Part shown: piece by piece, positions 1 through 5,208 of the stretch | How positions within the stretch are numbered: the first letter of the stretch is position 1 | Layout: every line of letters starts with the position of its first letter | DNA from: Planctomycetota bacterium | GTDB lineage: Bacteria > Planctomycetota > SZUA-567 | Length of the DNA stretch: 5,609 nucleotides | Reading direction: 5' to 3' | Assembly: GCA_031270145.1 (NCBI GenBank) | Contig: JAISYD010000126.1 | Coordinates: 1 to 5,609 of the forward strand | Made by a program: the position numbers and the translations under genes | Notes under the pieces: generated by a model | What the model was told of the DNA's origin: nothing | What the model saw: the letters and a program-made list of their open reading frames with translations, nothing else | Database searches by the model: none

Positions 1-282
1 CTTCAGTTCCGCCGATTTTCTAAGCACTTCCTCCAATCCGCCCTCTCCGGACGGCTGCTCCCAGAGGTCAAATAGGGCCTTCTCGGCGGGTGTGAGTTCA
101 TCGCCCGCCCAGAGCCGGAACTTTCTGCCGGCCGCCACCTCGGCATCCTCCTTCGCCTTCGCCTCGGCGGTCATCTCCCGCGTCGCCCACTCGAACATGG
201 CGGGGATGCCGAAGGAGGGATCATTCTTCGGCTTGGGCAGGAAAATTTCCGAGATGGTCGACTTCCCGCCGGGACTGGACAA
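1..282 (-). CDS. Hypothetical protein, partial, C-terminus outside window, start uncertain
   Basis: I do not recognise this protein. The frame is open from position 447 down to 1 and continues past the left edge. From about 270 leftwards it looks coding: third positions are mostly G or C and the translation is ordinary, including PKPKNDPSFGIPAMFEWATR and then an Ala/Glu/Lys-rich, probably helical stretch ending FRLWAGDELTPAEKALFDLW. No signal peptide or membrane segment is visible. The start is unresolved. In-frame candidates are TTG at 282, TTG at 327, TTG at 420 and ATG at 198; none has a good Shine-Dalgarno sequence. ATG 198 would discard coding-like sequence upstream of it, so TTG 282 is a compromise. 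A run of seven T (minus strand, about 281-287) sits at the point where coding character fades, so a frameshift or truncated 5' end is possible. Confidence 0.45.
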   Translation of the reverse strand, partial: MSSPGGKSTISEIFLPKPKNDPSFGIPAMFEWATREMTAEAKAKEDAEVAAGRKFRLWAGDELTPAEKALFDLWEQPSGEGGLEEVLRKSAELK

Positions 283-395
283 AAAAACGCGACCGCCGGG
301 AAGCGGCCCCGCATGGCGCGTCCTCAAGTGCCCGGCGACGGGCCGGAGGGAATGAACCCTGAACCCCCCAAGGGAAATTTCCAGGCGCAGGCTCC

Positions 396-476
396 GGGCA
401 AGGGTGGGGGTTGCGACCAAGCGCGGCAAAGCGAGGCAAGGCAAGGGCTAGGCCCCAGGCAAGAGTGGAGTTTGCC
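396..476. repeat. Imperfect 20-bp direct repeat, 61-bp period
   Basis: The segments 396-415 and 457-476 match at 15 of 20 positions by eye; both read GGCAAG, then GTGG, then TTGC. Between them lies a run of GGCAA-like units. This could be a decayed tandem duplication or simply biased composition. Confidence 0.3.
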
Positions 477-492
477 GGACGGTCGCTTTACT

Positions 493-579
493 TTAGCAAT
501 GCGTTGCTCCGGTTTTCGTTTCCGTGGACTTTTGGGAATTTTTCGGTGTACCCATTCGATATAAGTTGAAAAGCGGCAT
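493..579 (-). CDS. Possible 28-residue small ORF
   Basis: The frame starts ATG at 579 and stops TAA at 493-495, encoding a 28-residue, Lys/Thr-rich peptide beginning MPLFNLYRMGTPKN. A GAGG sequence lies five bases before the ATG, a fair ribosome binding site, and the frame is downstream of the candidate promoter at 676-704. No family is recognised, and an ORF this short in a decayed region can arise by chance. Confidence 0.15.
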   Translation of the reverse strand: MPLFNLYRMGTPKNSQKSTETKTGATHC

Positions 580-599
580 GTCGTCCTCACGCGCCGACC

Positions 600-647
600 T
601 TACGATAATTCAAAAGTTACTTGTGAATGCACTCGCTTGGGCTGCAT
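600..647 (-). CDS. Possible 15-codon leader ORF
   Basis: ATG at 647 to TAA at 600-602 encodes MQPKRVHSQVTFELS. It begins about 22 bases after the start point expected from the promoter at 676-704. AAGGA is present upstream but about 12 bases from the ATG, which is rather far; a weaker GGA is closer. It could be a leader peptide, a gene remnant or chance. No domain is recognisable. Confidence 0.15.
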   Translation of the reverse strand: MQPKRVHSQVTFELS

Positions 648-662
648 AATTTCCAGAAGTCC

Positions 663-686
663 TTTAATATAAATAGTTATATTAAA
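663..686. repeat. 10-bp perfect inverted repeat, 4-nt spacer
   Basis: TTTAATATAA at 663-672 is the exact reverse complement of TTATATTAAA at 677-686, separated by ATAG. It is made only of A and T inside a GC-rich window. It covers the proposed -10 box and the expected start of transcription on the minus strand, so it could be a second operator or a melting-prone promoter element. It is not followed by a T-run that would make it a terminator. Confidence 0.55.
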
Positions 687-704
687 TGTTATGGCATAAC
701 GCAA
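676..704 (-). promoter_or_regulatory. Candidate sigma70-type promoter directed leftward
   Basis: On the minus strand, TTGCGT (699-704) is followed by exactly 17 bases and TATAAC (676-681). The -10 box matches TATAAT at five of six positions; the -35 keeps only the TTG. The surroundings are strongly AT-rich compared with the flanks. It would drive the short ORFs at 600-647 and 493-579 and possibly the gene leaving the window on the left. No comparably good promoter was seen for the plus strand. Confidence 0.45.
688..700. promoter_or_regulatory. Zur-box-like palindromic operator candidate
   Basis: The 13-bp sequence GTTATGGCATAAC is a perfect palindrome about a central G. It lies between the -35 and -10 of the minus-strand promoter and overlaps the -35, a classical repressor position. 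The known gamma-proteobacterial Zur core is about GTTATA-N-TATAAC, matched here at 10 of the 12 non-central positions. The assignment to Zur is inference, based on this similarity and on the metal-type ABC operon in the same window; another Fur-family or unrelated regulator could use the site. Confidence 0.4.
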
Positions 705-720
705 AAAACGGAATTTTTTT

Positions 721-1175
721 ACCTCCCGTCCCAGGGCCGCCGCCGGAAAATGTCCCCTGGGCGGTTCAGAGAGGCGATTTTCACCCCTCCCTCCGGCCGC
801 CTCACGTCCGGTCTTGCCGCCGGGTTTGCCTCGCATTTCCCGCTTCGGAGGATTAAGCGCCATGTAGCGTCGATGAAATCGTCTCGCCGGGCAAACAGCC
901 GGAACGGCTGATTTCCGGCCGGGGCGCGGACGCCGATAAGCTTCGTGACGCTTTCCAACAACGCGGCAGGGAATTTATCCGCCCACATGGGCGCAATCGC
1001 AAAAAGGCGAAGCGACAGGATGGCCGAAAGTTCGGAAGGCGCGGGCGCGGGCGAAAAGCGGTGAGATTTTGCTTGGCGAAGCCGATGTTCAGGCCCGCCA
1101 GCCCGGCCTCCTCCAGACTCGGGAGCTCGCCCGCCTGCCCCGCCCCCGGCCCTTCGCCATATCCCGCTTGCGCCC
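721..1175. other. Non-coding or decayed-gene stretch
   Basis: There is no complete gene with a start, ribosome binding site and recognisable family. A minus-strand frame (719-988, extending open further upstream) has coding-like codon use in its middle, for example FPAALLESVTKLIGVRAPAG, but no ribosome binding site before its ATG. A different minus-strand frame around 1060-1130 reads GELPSLEEAGLAGLNIGFAK, also coding-like. Fragments in shifting frames suggest a degraded gene. A 7-bp inverted repeat, CCCAGGG (730-736) with CCCTGGG (755-761), has an 18-nt loop and no T-run. Confidence 0.35.
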
Positions 1176-1261
1176 CTTGGCGTATCCGACGCCGTTCAAT
1201 CGCTCCCGCACCCGCTTGCGGGAGCCCGAATCCAGGTTGCCAGGCGGGGCGGGGAGTTTCC
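1176..1261 (-). pseudogene. Degraded partial copy of the HD-domain gene
   Basis: This segment aligns with 2133-2219, inside the neighbouring HD-domain gene, at about 76 of 87 positions by hand, with one single-base gap and a 26-base identical run. Orientation is the same. The parent segment encodes residues of about 113-141, GNSSPRLANLDSGSRK and onward to GYTK. The copy reads GNSPPRL, then needs one base inserted to continue NLDSGSRKRVRERLNGVGYAK. The missing base breaks the frame, and similarity ends on both sides. It is best read as a remnant of a paralogue or partial duplication, lying about 90 bp beyond the stop codon of the intact gene. Confidence 0.7.
1202..1225. repeat. 9-bp perfect hairpin within the degraded copy
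   Basis: GCTCCCGCA (1202-1210) pairs perfectly with TGCGGGAGC (1217-1225) across a six-base loop. The matching place in the intact HD-domain gene has GCTCCCACA in the left arm, so the pairing is better in the copy. There is no T-run on either side, so it is not a standard terminator. Confidence 0.5.
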
Positions 1262-1285
1262 CATTTTCCGCGGGGGGAAAACTCC
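1253..1285. repeat. Imperfect inverted repeat downstream of the HD-domain gene
   Basis: GGAGTTTCCC (1253-1262) faces GGGAAAACTCC (1275-1285), complementary apart from one extra A, with a loop of about 12 bases containing CCGCGG. It lies about 70 bases past the HD-domain stop. It could stabilise the mRNA end or assist termination, but no T-run follows on the minus strand. Confidence 0.35.
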
Positions 1286-1352
1286 GCCGCCCTACGCCGC
1301 GCGCCTAACCGCTTGCCAACGCTTCGCCACAGGGTACGGAACCAGCCGGGCG

Positions 1353-2552
1353 TCAGACCGGCCTCACCACCGAGTGCATAAGCGCGCGCACCCGTTCCCT
1401 GCCGCCGACATACGCATGTTCAAGGCGCATGGCGCTGACCTGCGAATAAACCATATTGCGAAGGGAATTGAACGGCTTGCCCCGCAAATCATTGTCGCTA
1501 AGTTTGTAATCCCGCTTGGCAATCTCGCGCATCACCGGCAAGGTCCATTGCACGGCCGGTACCGACAAGACGAAATCGTGATCGCCCAAATGGCAAATAA
1601 ACCCTTCCTGCCGGCGCGGCAGAGGCAGGGTTTTGCCGGAAGCGTCAAGCAACCCGTAGCGCACGGGATCGGCGCCGGCTATGATGGCGGCCGCCTTGAG
1701 CCAATTCACAACCTGATTCTCCTCCGTTTCGTTCCCGGGATGCGTGTGGGCGCAGGCCTGGGCGACGATAAGCTCGGCCGGAGCCTGGCGCACAATCAGC
1801 TCCGCCAGCGACAGCACATGGTGCTCGCCCGTGCCGGCCAGCGGCTGCTCGACGCGCGACGAGGCGTCGTCCAGCCATTGGAAAACATAGGGCTTGTGCA
1901 GGTCGTGCAGCAGTTGCGCCGCCACCGCGATATCGCGGTTGACGTCGTAGCCGTACACTTCTTTATAGGTATCCACAATGGCGGAGGTGATCATGACGTT
2001 GGCGGCCACATGGGTAATCAGCCCGCCCGGATAGGCGTGATGGCTGCCATAGCCGCTGCCGGGCGCGGCGACGCAGGGATACCTGTCATTCATGTCCGGC
2101 GGGACGGGCGGCAGGAAATTGTTCCGATCCTGCTTGGTGTAGCCGGCGGCATTCAATTGCTCCCACACCAGCTTGCGGGAGCCCGAATCCAGGTTGGCGA
2201 GGCGGGGCGAGGAGTTTCCATAAATATCGTTTATAAGCGCCCGCAGCGTCCGATCCTCTATCCTTTCCGCCTCCCGCCGCAAATATTGCCATGACGCCTG
2301 AATCATGGGGGAACGCGCGGCCATTTCGTTGTAATCCAGGCTTTGACACGCATCCATGCCGATTGCGCCGGAAAAAGGCGCCGCGGCGGTTTGGACGCTC
2401 CGCGGCCGCGACTCGTCCGCGGCCTGGGCCGACGCCGGCATGGCGGAGTCGAACACGGCGGCGAACGCCCCGCGGGGCAAGAGCAGGTTCGCGGCCGCCG
2501 CCGACGCGGTTATAGCCGAAATTTTCAAAAAATCCCGTTTTTCCAGATCCAT
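1353..2552 (-). CDS. Exported HD-domain phosphohydrolase-like protein
   Basis: This 399-residue protein carries the metal-site pattern of the HD superfamily: H181 (GGLITH), the H216-D217 pair (LLHDLHK), H244/H245, H269 and H271 (CAHTHP), and D295 (IAGAD). Members hydrolyse phosphoester bonds of nucleotides and related substrates using one or two metal ions; the substrate here cannot be told. The N-terminus EKRDFLKISAITAS followed by an Ala/Leu-rich stretch to about AFA (residue 31) looks like a Tat-type signal peptide with KR in place of RR, implying export, unusual for an HD enzyme. The start at 2552 is chosen because GGGAGG lies 7 bases before it; a start 21 bases upstream lacks this. It follows the permease gene by 110 bp with no clear terminator, so co-transcription is possible. 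A degraded copy of part of it lies downstream. Confidence 0.8.
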   Translation of the reverse strand: MDLEKRDFLKISAITASAAAANLLLPRGAFAAVFDSAMPASAQAADESRPRSVQTAAAPFSGAIGMDACQSLDYNEMAARSPMIQASWQYLRREAERIEDRTLRALINDIYGNSSPRLANLDSGSRKLVWEQLNAAGYTKQDRNNFLPPVPPDMNDRYPCVAAPGSGYGSHHAYPGGLITHVAANVMITSAIVDTYKEVYGYDVNRDIAVAAQLLHDLHKPYVFQWLDDASSRVEQPLAGTGEHHVLSLAELIVRQAPAELIVAQACAHTHPGNETEENQVVNWLKAAAIIAGADPVRYGLLDASGKTLPLPRRQEGFICHLGDHDFVLSVPAVQWTLPVMREIAKRDYKLSDNDLRGKPFNSLRNMVYSQVSAMRLEHAYVGGRERVRALMHSVVRPV

Positions 2553-2559
2553 TTGCAAT

Positions 2560-2565
2560 CCTCCC
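2560..2565 (-). promoter_or_regulatory. Ribosome binding site of the HD-domain gene
   Basis: GGGAGG on the minus strand, 7 bases before the ATG at 2552. It settles the start at MDLEKRDFLK rather than the upstream ATG. Just upstream is a short palindrome ATAGGCCCTAT (2573-2583) of unknown meaning. Confidence 0.7.
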
Positions 2566-2662
2566 AGGTGCAATAGGCCCTATGCGCCGCCCGCGACTAG
2601 CGAGAGGCAAGTAATTTCAATTTTTGCCGCGTTTTTGCGAACATCGCGGGGAAATCCGCGGA

Positions 2663-3871
2663 TTATTCACGCATGACCCGCCAGCCTCCGAGTATGCCCC
2701 CAAGGAGACCGGCCGCGGCGAGCATGGCCGCCAAAGCCGCGTCGAACGGCGCGGCGCCGCTTGCCACAGTCAAGCCCGTACGATCGCCAATGACGTCGGC
2801 CAGCCCGAACAGAACGAGACGGCCGACCATGAATCCGGCGACGATGCCGGGAACGACGACGAACAACCCCTCCAGGAGAACCATGAGCATCCGGTCCCCC
2901 TTCTCCACCCCCAACAGTCCAAGGATGCGCAGTTCGTCCGCCCTGGCGCAGACCGACCAATATAGGACAAGGAACACGATGGCGGCCGCCAACAGCCCGG
3001 CGGCGCCGCCAACCGCCTTGAAAACCCATTCGGCCTGGCCGAGAATGGACAACAGGCGCGCCGCCACCTGGGAGGGAAAGACCATTTCCGCCCCCTGGCC
3101 GCGCGGGAAATCGACAAACAATTGATACGCTTCGGCATACCCCGCCGGCTTGACCATGATGGCGGTTGTTTCCCGGCGGTGTACGTGTTCATCCTCTTCG
3201 TCGTGCCCGTCCTCGTCTTCGGAATCATCCTCCTTTATCCCGTGCCCGGCCCAAACCGCCGTCAGCGGGACAAAGATGGCCCGGTCATAGGGACCGCGGC
3301 ACGGCTTCAGAATGCCGCACACCCGGTACGAAGCATGTCTCTCGGCCTTTTCGTCCTCGATCAACCCATGCGCGGAGTAGATTTCGTCGCCAAGCTTCAA
3401 GCCGAGTTCGCGCGCGGCCCTGGCGCCCAGCACGGCTTCCCGCCCGGAGTCGGAAAAAATCCTTCCCGAGTCCAGGCGCAACCACGCCTCCCGCCCGGCC
3501 GCCGGCAGCCGAAACAGTTCCCGCTCCGTCCCCACGAGCCGATAGCCGCGATAATTGTCGCCGAAGGCGAGCGGCGCCGCCGCCGCCACCCTCGCGTCGC
3601 CGCGCAGCTTCTCGACCAGTTCATAGGGGACGTTGCCGGACGGATAGTCCTGGAGAAACACCGTATTGACGACCATCTGGTACGACCCGCCGGAACCGAC
3701 AAGCAAGTCGAACGGTTCGACGGCGGATATCAGCCCGCTCCGGAGGCCGTCGCCAAGAAACGCGGCCGTCAAAAGAAGCGCCATGGCGCAACCCGAAAGC
3801 AGGAACAGCGCCAGCGCCTGGCGCCGGTTGTGGCAAAGCGAACGCCAGGCGACGCGTACGCGCAGCATCAT
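2663..3871 (-). CDS. MacB/FtsX-type ABC transporter permease
   Basis: A 402-residue integral membrane protein with the FtsX/MacB layout: one N-terminal helix (about 18-38), a large extracytoplasmic domain (about 40-285) and three C-terminal helices (about 287-307, 329-357, 376-398). The segment after the second helix, RADELRILGLLGVEKGDRM, fits the cytoplasmic coupling region that contacts the ATPase. Residues 210-234 form a loop very rich in acidic residues with His at 210, 223, 229 and 231 (core EDDSEDEDGHDEEDEHVH), a likely divalent-metal-binding segment. The ATG at 3871 overlaps the ATPase stop codon (ATGA), with GGGAGG 9 bases upstream. By comparison with DUF3299-linked cassettes, a role in zinc or other metal handling is plausible; lipoprotein or peptide export, as for LolCDE or MacB, is the alternative. 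Confidence 0.85.
   Translation of the reverse strand: MMLRVRVAWRSLCHNRRQALALFLLSGCAMALLLTAAFLGDGLRSGLISAVEPFDLLVGSGGSYQMVVNTVFLQDYPSGNVPYELVEKLRGDARVAAAAPLAFGDNYRGYRLVGTERELFRLPAAGREAWLRLDSGRIFSDSGREAVLGARAARELGLKLGDEIYSAHGLIEDEKAERHASYRVCGILKPCRGPYDRAIFVPLTAVWAGHGIKEDDSEDEDGHDEEDEHVHRRETTAIMVKPAGYAEAYQLFVDFPRGQGAEMVFPSQVAARLLSILGQAEWVFKAVGGAAGLLAAAIVFLVLYWSVCARADELRILGLLGVEKGDRMLMVLLEGLFVVVPGIVAGFMVGRLVLFGLADVIGDRTGLTVASGAAPFDAALAAMLAAAGLLGGILGGWRVMRE
3170..3244 (-). other. His/Asp/Glu-rich putative metal-binding loop of the permease
   Basis: This encodes permease residues 210-234 in the large extracytoplasmic domain. Four His lie among about a dozen Asp/Glu residues. Such low-complexity acidic/His loops are common in zinc and nickel transport proteins. 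The ligand is inferred, not shown. Confidence 0.55.
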
Positions 3872-4566
3872 ATTGTCGGTCCTCCCTCGGCCGCGGGACG
3901 CGGCGGGCCGGCCTTTCCGATCGGCCTCAATTCGACCCGCCTCTCCAGACGCTCCATGACCAGCGGGTCGTGGGTCGCCACCACCAGGGCGCTTTGATTC
4001 CCGCGCGCCAATCCGCACAGCAAATCCATCGCCATGGCGGCGCTTTCGCCGTCCAGGCTGGCCGTGGGCTCGTCCGCCAGCACCAGGGGATGGGCGTGGA
4101 GGGCGACCCTGGCGATGGCGGCGCGCTGGCGTTCGCCCCGGCTTAGCGCTTCGGGCTTATGCCCTTCCTTGCCGGCCAGGCCAACCCGCTCCAGCAGGAG
4201 ACGGCATTTCTCCCCGTCGCATTCCAGTCCGAGAAAGCACATGGCCGCGGCCAGATTTTCAAGCAACGTCAGGCTGGGAATGAGGTTCAGGTCCTGAAAA
4301 ACGAATCCGACCCGTCTGGCCCGCATTTTCGCCGGCATCCTTCCCGCCGCCTTTCCCCACGGCTCGCCATCCCAGCGGATGTCGCCGGAAGTCGAAGCCA
4401 GCACGCCGCCCAGAATGGAGAGGAGCGTGGTCTTGCCGGAGCCGCTCGGCCCGACGACGGCAATCTGTTCGCCGCGTTCGACGGAGAGGCTTTCCACATG
4501 CATGGCGGTGACAGAACCGCCGTCGGGGGCGGAGTATTCCTTTCGCAAATCGCGCGCCTCAATCAC
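3868..4566 (-). CDS. ABC transporter ATP-binding protein (MacB/LolD type)
   Basis: A 232-residue single-domain ATPase powering the adjacent permease. Motifs in order: Walker A GPSGSGKTT (39-47), Q-loop Gln91 (FVFQDLNLIPSLT), signature LSRGERQR (141-148, a variant of LSGGQ), Walker B LVLADEPTASLD (161-172) and switch His199 (ATHD). The sequence pattern is that of the LolD/MacB/FtsE group. GTG at 4566 is taken as start: AGGA lies about 8 bases upstream, the protein then begins MIEARDLRKEY like family members, and the gap to the preceding stop is 4 bases. A longer frame starting at 4671 would overlap the preceding gene by about 100 bases and has no family resemblance. The stop overlaps the permease ATG by 4 bases, indicating translational coupling. 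Confidence 0.92.
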   Translation of the reverse strand: MIEARDLRKEYSAPDGGSVTAMHVESLSVERGEQIAVVGPSGSGKTTLLSILGGVLASTSGDIRWDGEPWGKAAGRMPAKMRARRVGFVFQDLNLIPSLTLLENLAAAMCFLGLECDGEKCRLLLERVGLAGKEGHKPEALSRGERQRAAIARVALHAHPLVLADEPTASLDGESAAMAMDLLCGLARGNQSALVVATHDPLVMERLERRVELRPIGKAGPPRPAAEGGPTI

Positions 4567-4570
4567 TGGT

Positions 4571-5131
4571 TCATCCTTTTCCGTTTTCCGTATCCGCCGC
4601 TTCGCGCAGGCTATCGGCAGCCACCCGCACCAGGCTGACGAAGCCGGTTTCGGCATCGATATCGTTTCCAACCTCCAGAATGCCCTCCACCTCGATGGGA
4701 CGGTCGAAGGGCAGGGCGACGACCGGGTTTTTCAATTTCACCACCACAATGTCGGCCGGCCAGTCGGCGTCGCTGGAGCAAAACGGGCAGATCGACAGCG
4801 GCACGGCGGCGAGCACGAAGAAGGACAGGGTTGGCTTGAGGGGCGGAGCCATGAATCCCGTCATCCTGACCCGCTTCCCCTCAAGGCGCCGCAGCTTGTC
4901 GGAAAACCGGATTCCCAGGGACGACGCGCCGCTGTACATCTCGCCGAAGCGAAGATACTCCGCCGCGCCGCCCGACGCCGTTGTCCCTATGCCGGACGCC
5001 AATGCCCAAACCGCAATCCCGGCGACAAGACAGAGGATCGCCGCAGCCAATCCCGGCTTAGTCACGCGCGTTGTCCTCAAGACCCCCTCCTTCAACCGCC
5101 TGCGTATGCCGGTTGAATTCAAGTCGGACAT
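4571..5131 (-). CDS. Membrane-anchored DUF3299-like protein with CPFC motif
   Basis: This 186-residue protein has a basic N-terminus, one membrane segment (about 25-47, GLAAAILCLVAGIAVWALA) and an extracytoplasmic domain. The core, GKRVRMTGFMAPP, then a hydrophobic strand, CPFC (C115, C118), and PADIVVVKL, follows the DUF3299 pattern of an RM(S/T)G(Y/F)hxP strand, hydrophobic strand, Cys-containing turn and xxVxV strand. CPFC differs from the usual CIHxPPPxxNQ form, so the family call is by pattern only. The two Cys could bind metal or form a disulfide. DUF3299 genes occur beside MacB-type ATPase and permease genes in Zur-regulated zinc operons, as seen here. ATG 5131 is preferred because an upstream ATG at 5209 would translate through the terminator hairpin and adds unlike sequence; AGGGG lies 9 bases before ATG 5131. 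Confidence 0.65.
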   Translation of the reverse strand: MSDLNSTGIRRRLKEGVLRTTRVTKPGLAAAILCLVAGIAVWALASGIGTTASGGAAEYLRFGEMYSGASSLGIRFSDKLRRLEGKRVRMTGFMAPPLKPTLSFFVLAAVPLSICPFCSSDADWPADIVVVKLKNPVVALPFDRPIEVEGILEVGNDIDAETGFVSLVRVAADSLREAADTENGKG

Positions 5132-5132
5132 T

Positions 5133-5167
5133 AAAAACGTCCCCTTTCCCCGGTAAGGAAAGGGGAC
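5133..5167 (-). terminator. Rho-independent terminator of alkaline phosphatase, overlapping next gene's ribosome binding site
   Basis: Reading leftward, GTCCCCTTTCC (5157-5167) pairs perfectly with GGAAAGGGGAC (5139-5149) across a 7-base loop, followed by G and TTTTT (5133-5137). This is an 11-bp stem with a short T-run, 42 bases after the phosphatase stop. The AGGGG of the 3' arm is also the only good ribosome binding site for the DUF3299-like gene at 5131, so when folded the hairpin would hide that site. On the plus strand no T-run follows. Confidence 0.75.
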
Positions 5168-5208
5168 ATGCGGCGTTCCGGCGAGTTCGCCGGGCGTGTG
5201 TCGCGCCA

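Larger units (their letters stand above)
283..599. other. Non-coding stretch without a convincing gene
   Basis: This is GC-rich up to about 480 and less so after. Several short frames are open on both strands, but they have no domains and mostly no ribosome binding site. Visible structure: a palindrome GGAAATTTCC (about 374-383), GGCAAG-rich sequence at 396-476 containing an imperfect direct repeat, and a small hairpin AGCAA-TGCG-TTGCT at 495-508. It would be the 5' leader of the leftmost gene if the promoter at 676-704 drives that gene. Confidence 0.5.

Noticed and set aside
730..761. CCCAGGG/CCCTGGG inverted repeat as a terminator
   Set aside because: The stem is 7 bp with an 18-base loop and neither strand has a following T-run.
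1374..2294. Long plus-strand open frame of 306 codons
   Set aside because: It is antisense to the HD-domain gene, which has clear catalytic motifs and a ribosome binding site; the open frame is a side effect of GC-rich codon use.
2630..2662. ATCCGCGGAT palindrome after the permease stop as a terminator
   Set aside because: Only short 5-bp stems can form and no T-run follows on the minus strand.
3122..3997. Long plus-strand open frame of 291 codons
   Set aside because: It is antisense to the permease and ATPase genes and shows no domain or start signal.
3872..4018. 49-residue N-terminal extension of the permease
   Set aside because: It lies wholly inside the ATPase gene in another frame, is Arg/Gly/Pro-rich, and the ATGA overlap start at 3871 has a good ribosome binding site.
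4567..4671. 35-residue N-terminal extension of the ATPase
   Set aside because: It overlaps the end of the DUF3299-like gene and does not resemble ABC ATPases, which begin close to the GTG at 4566.
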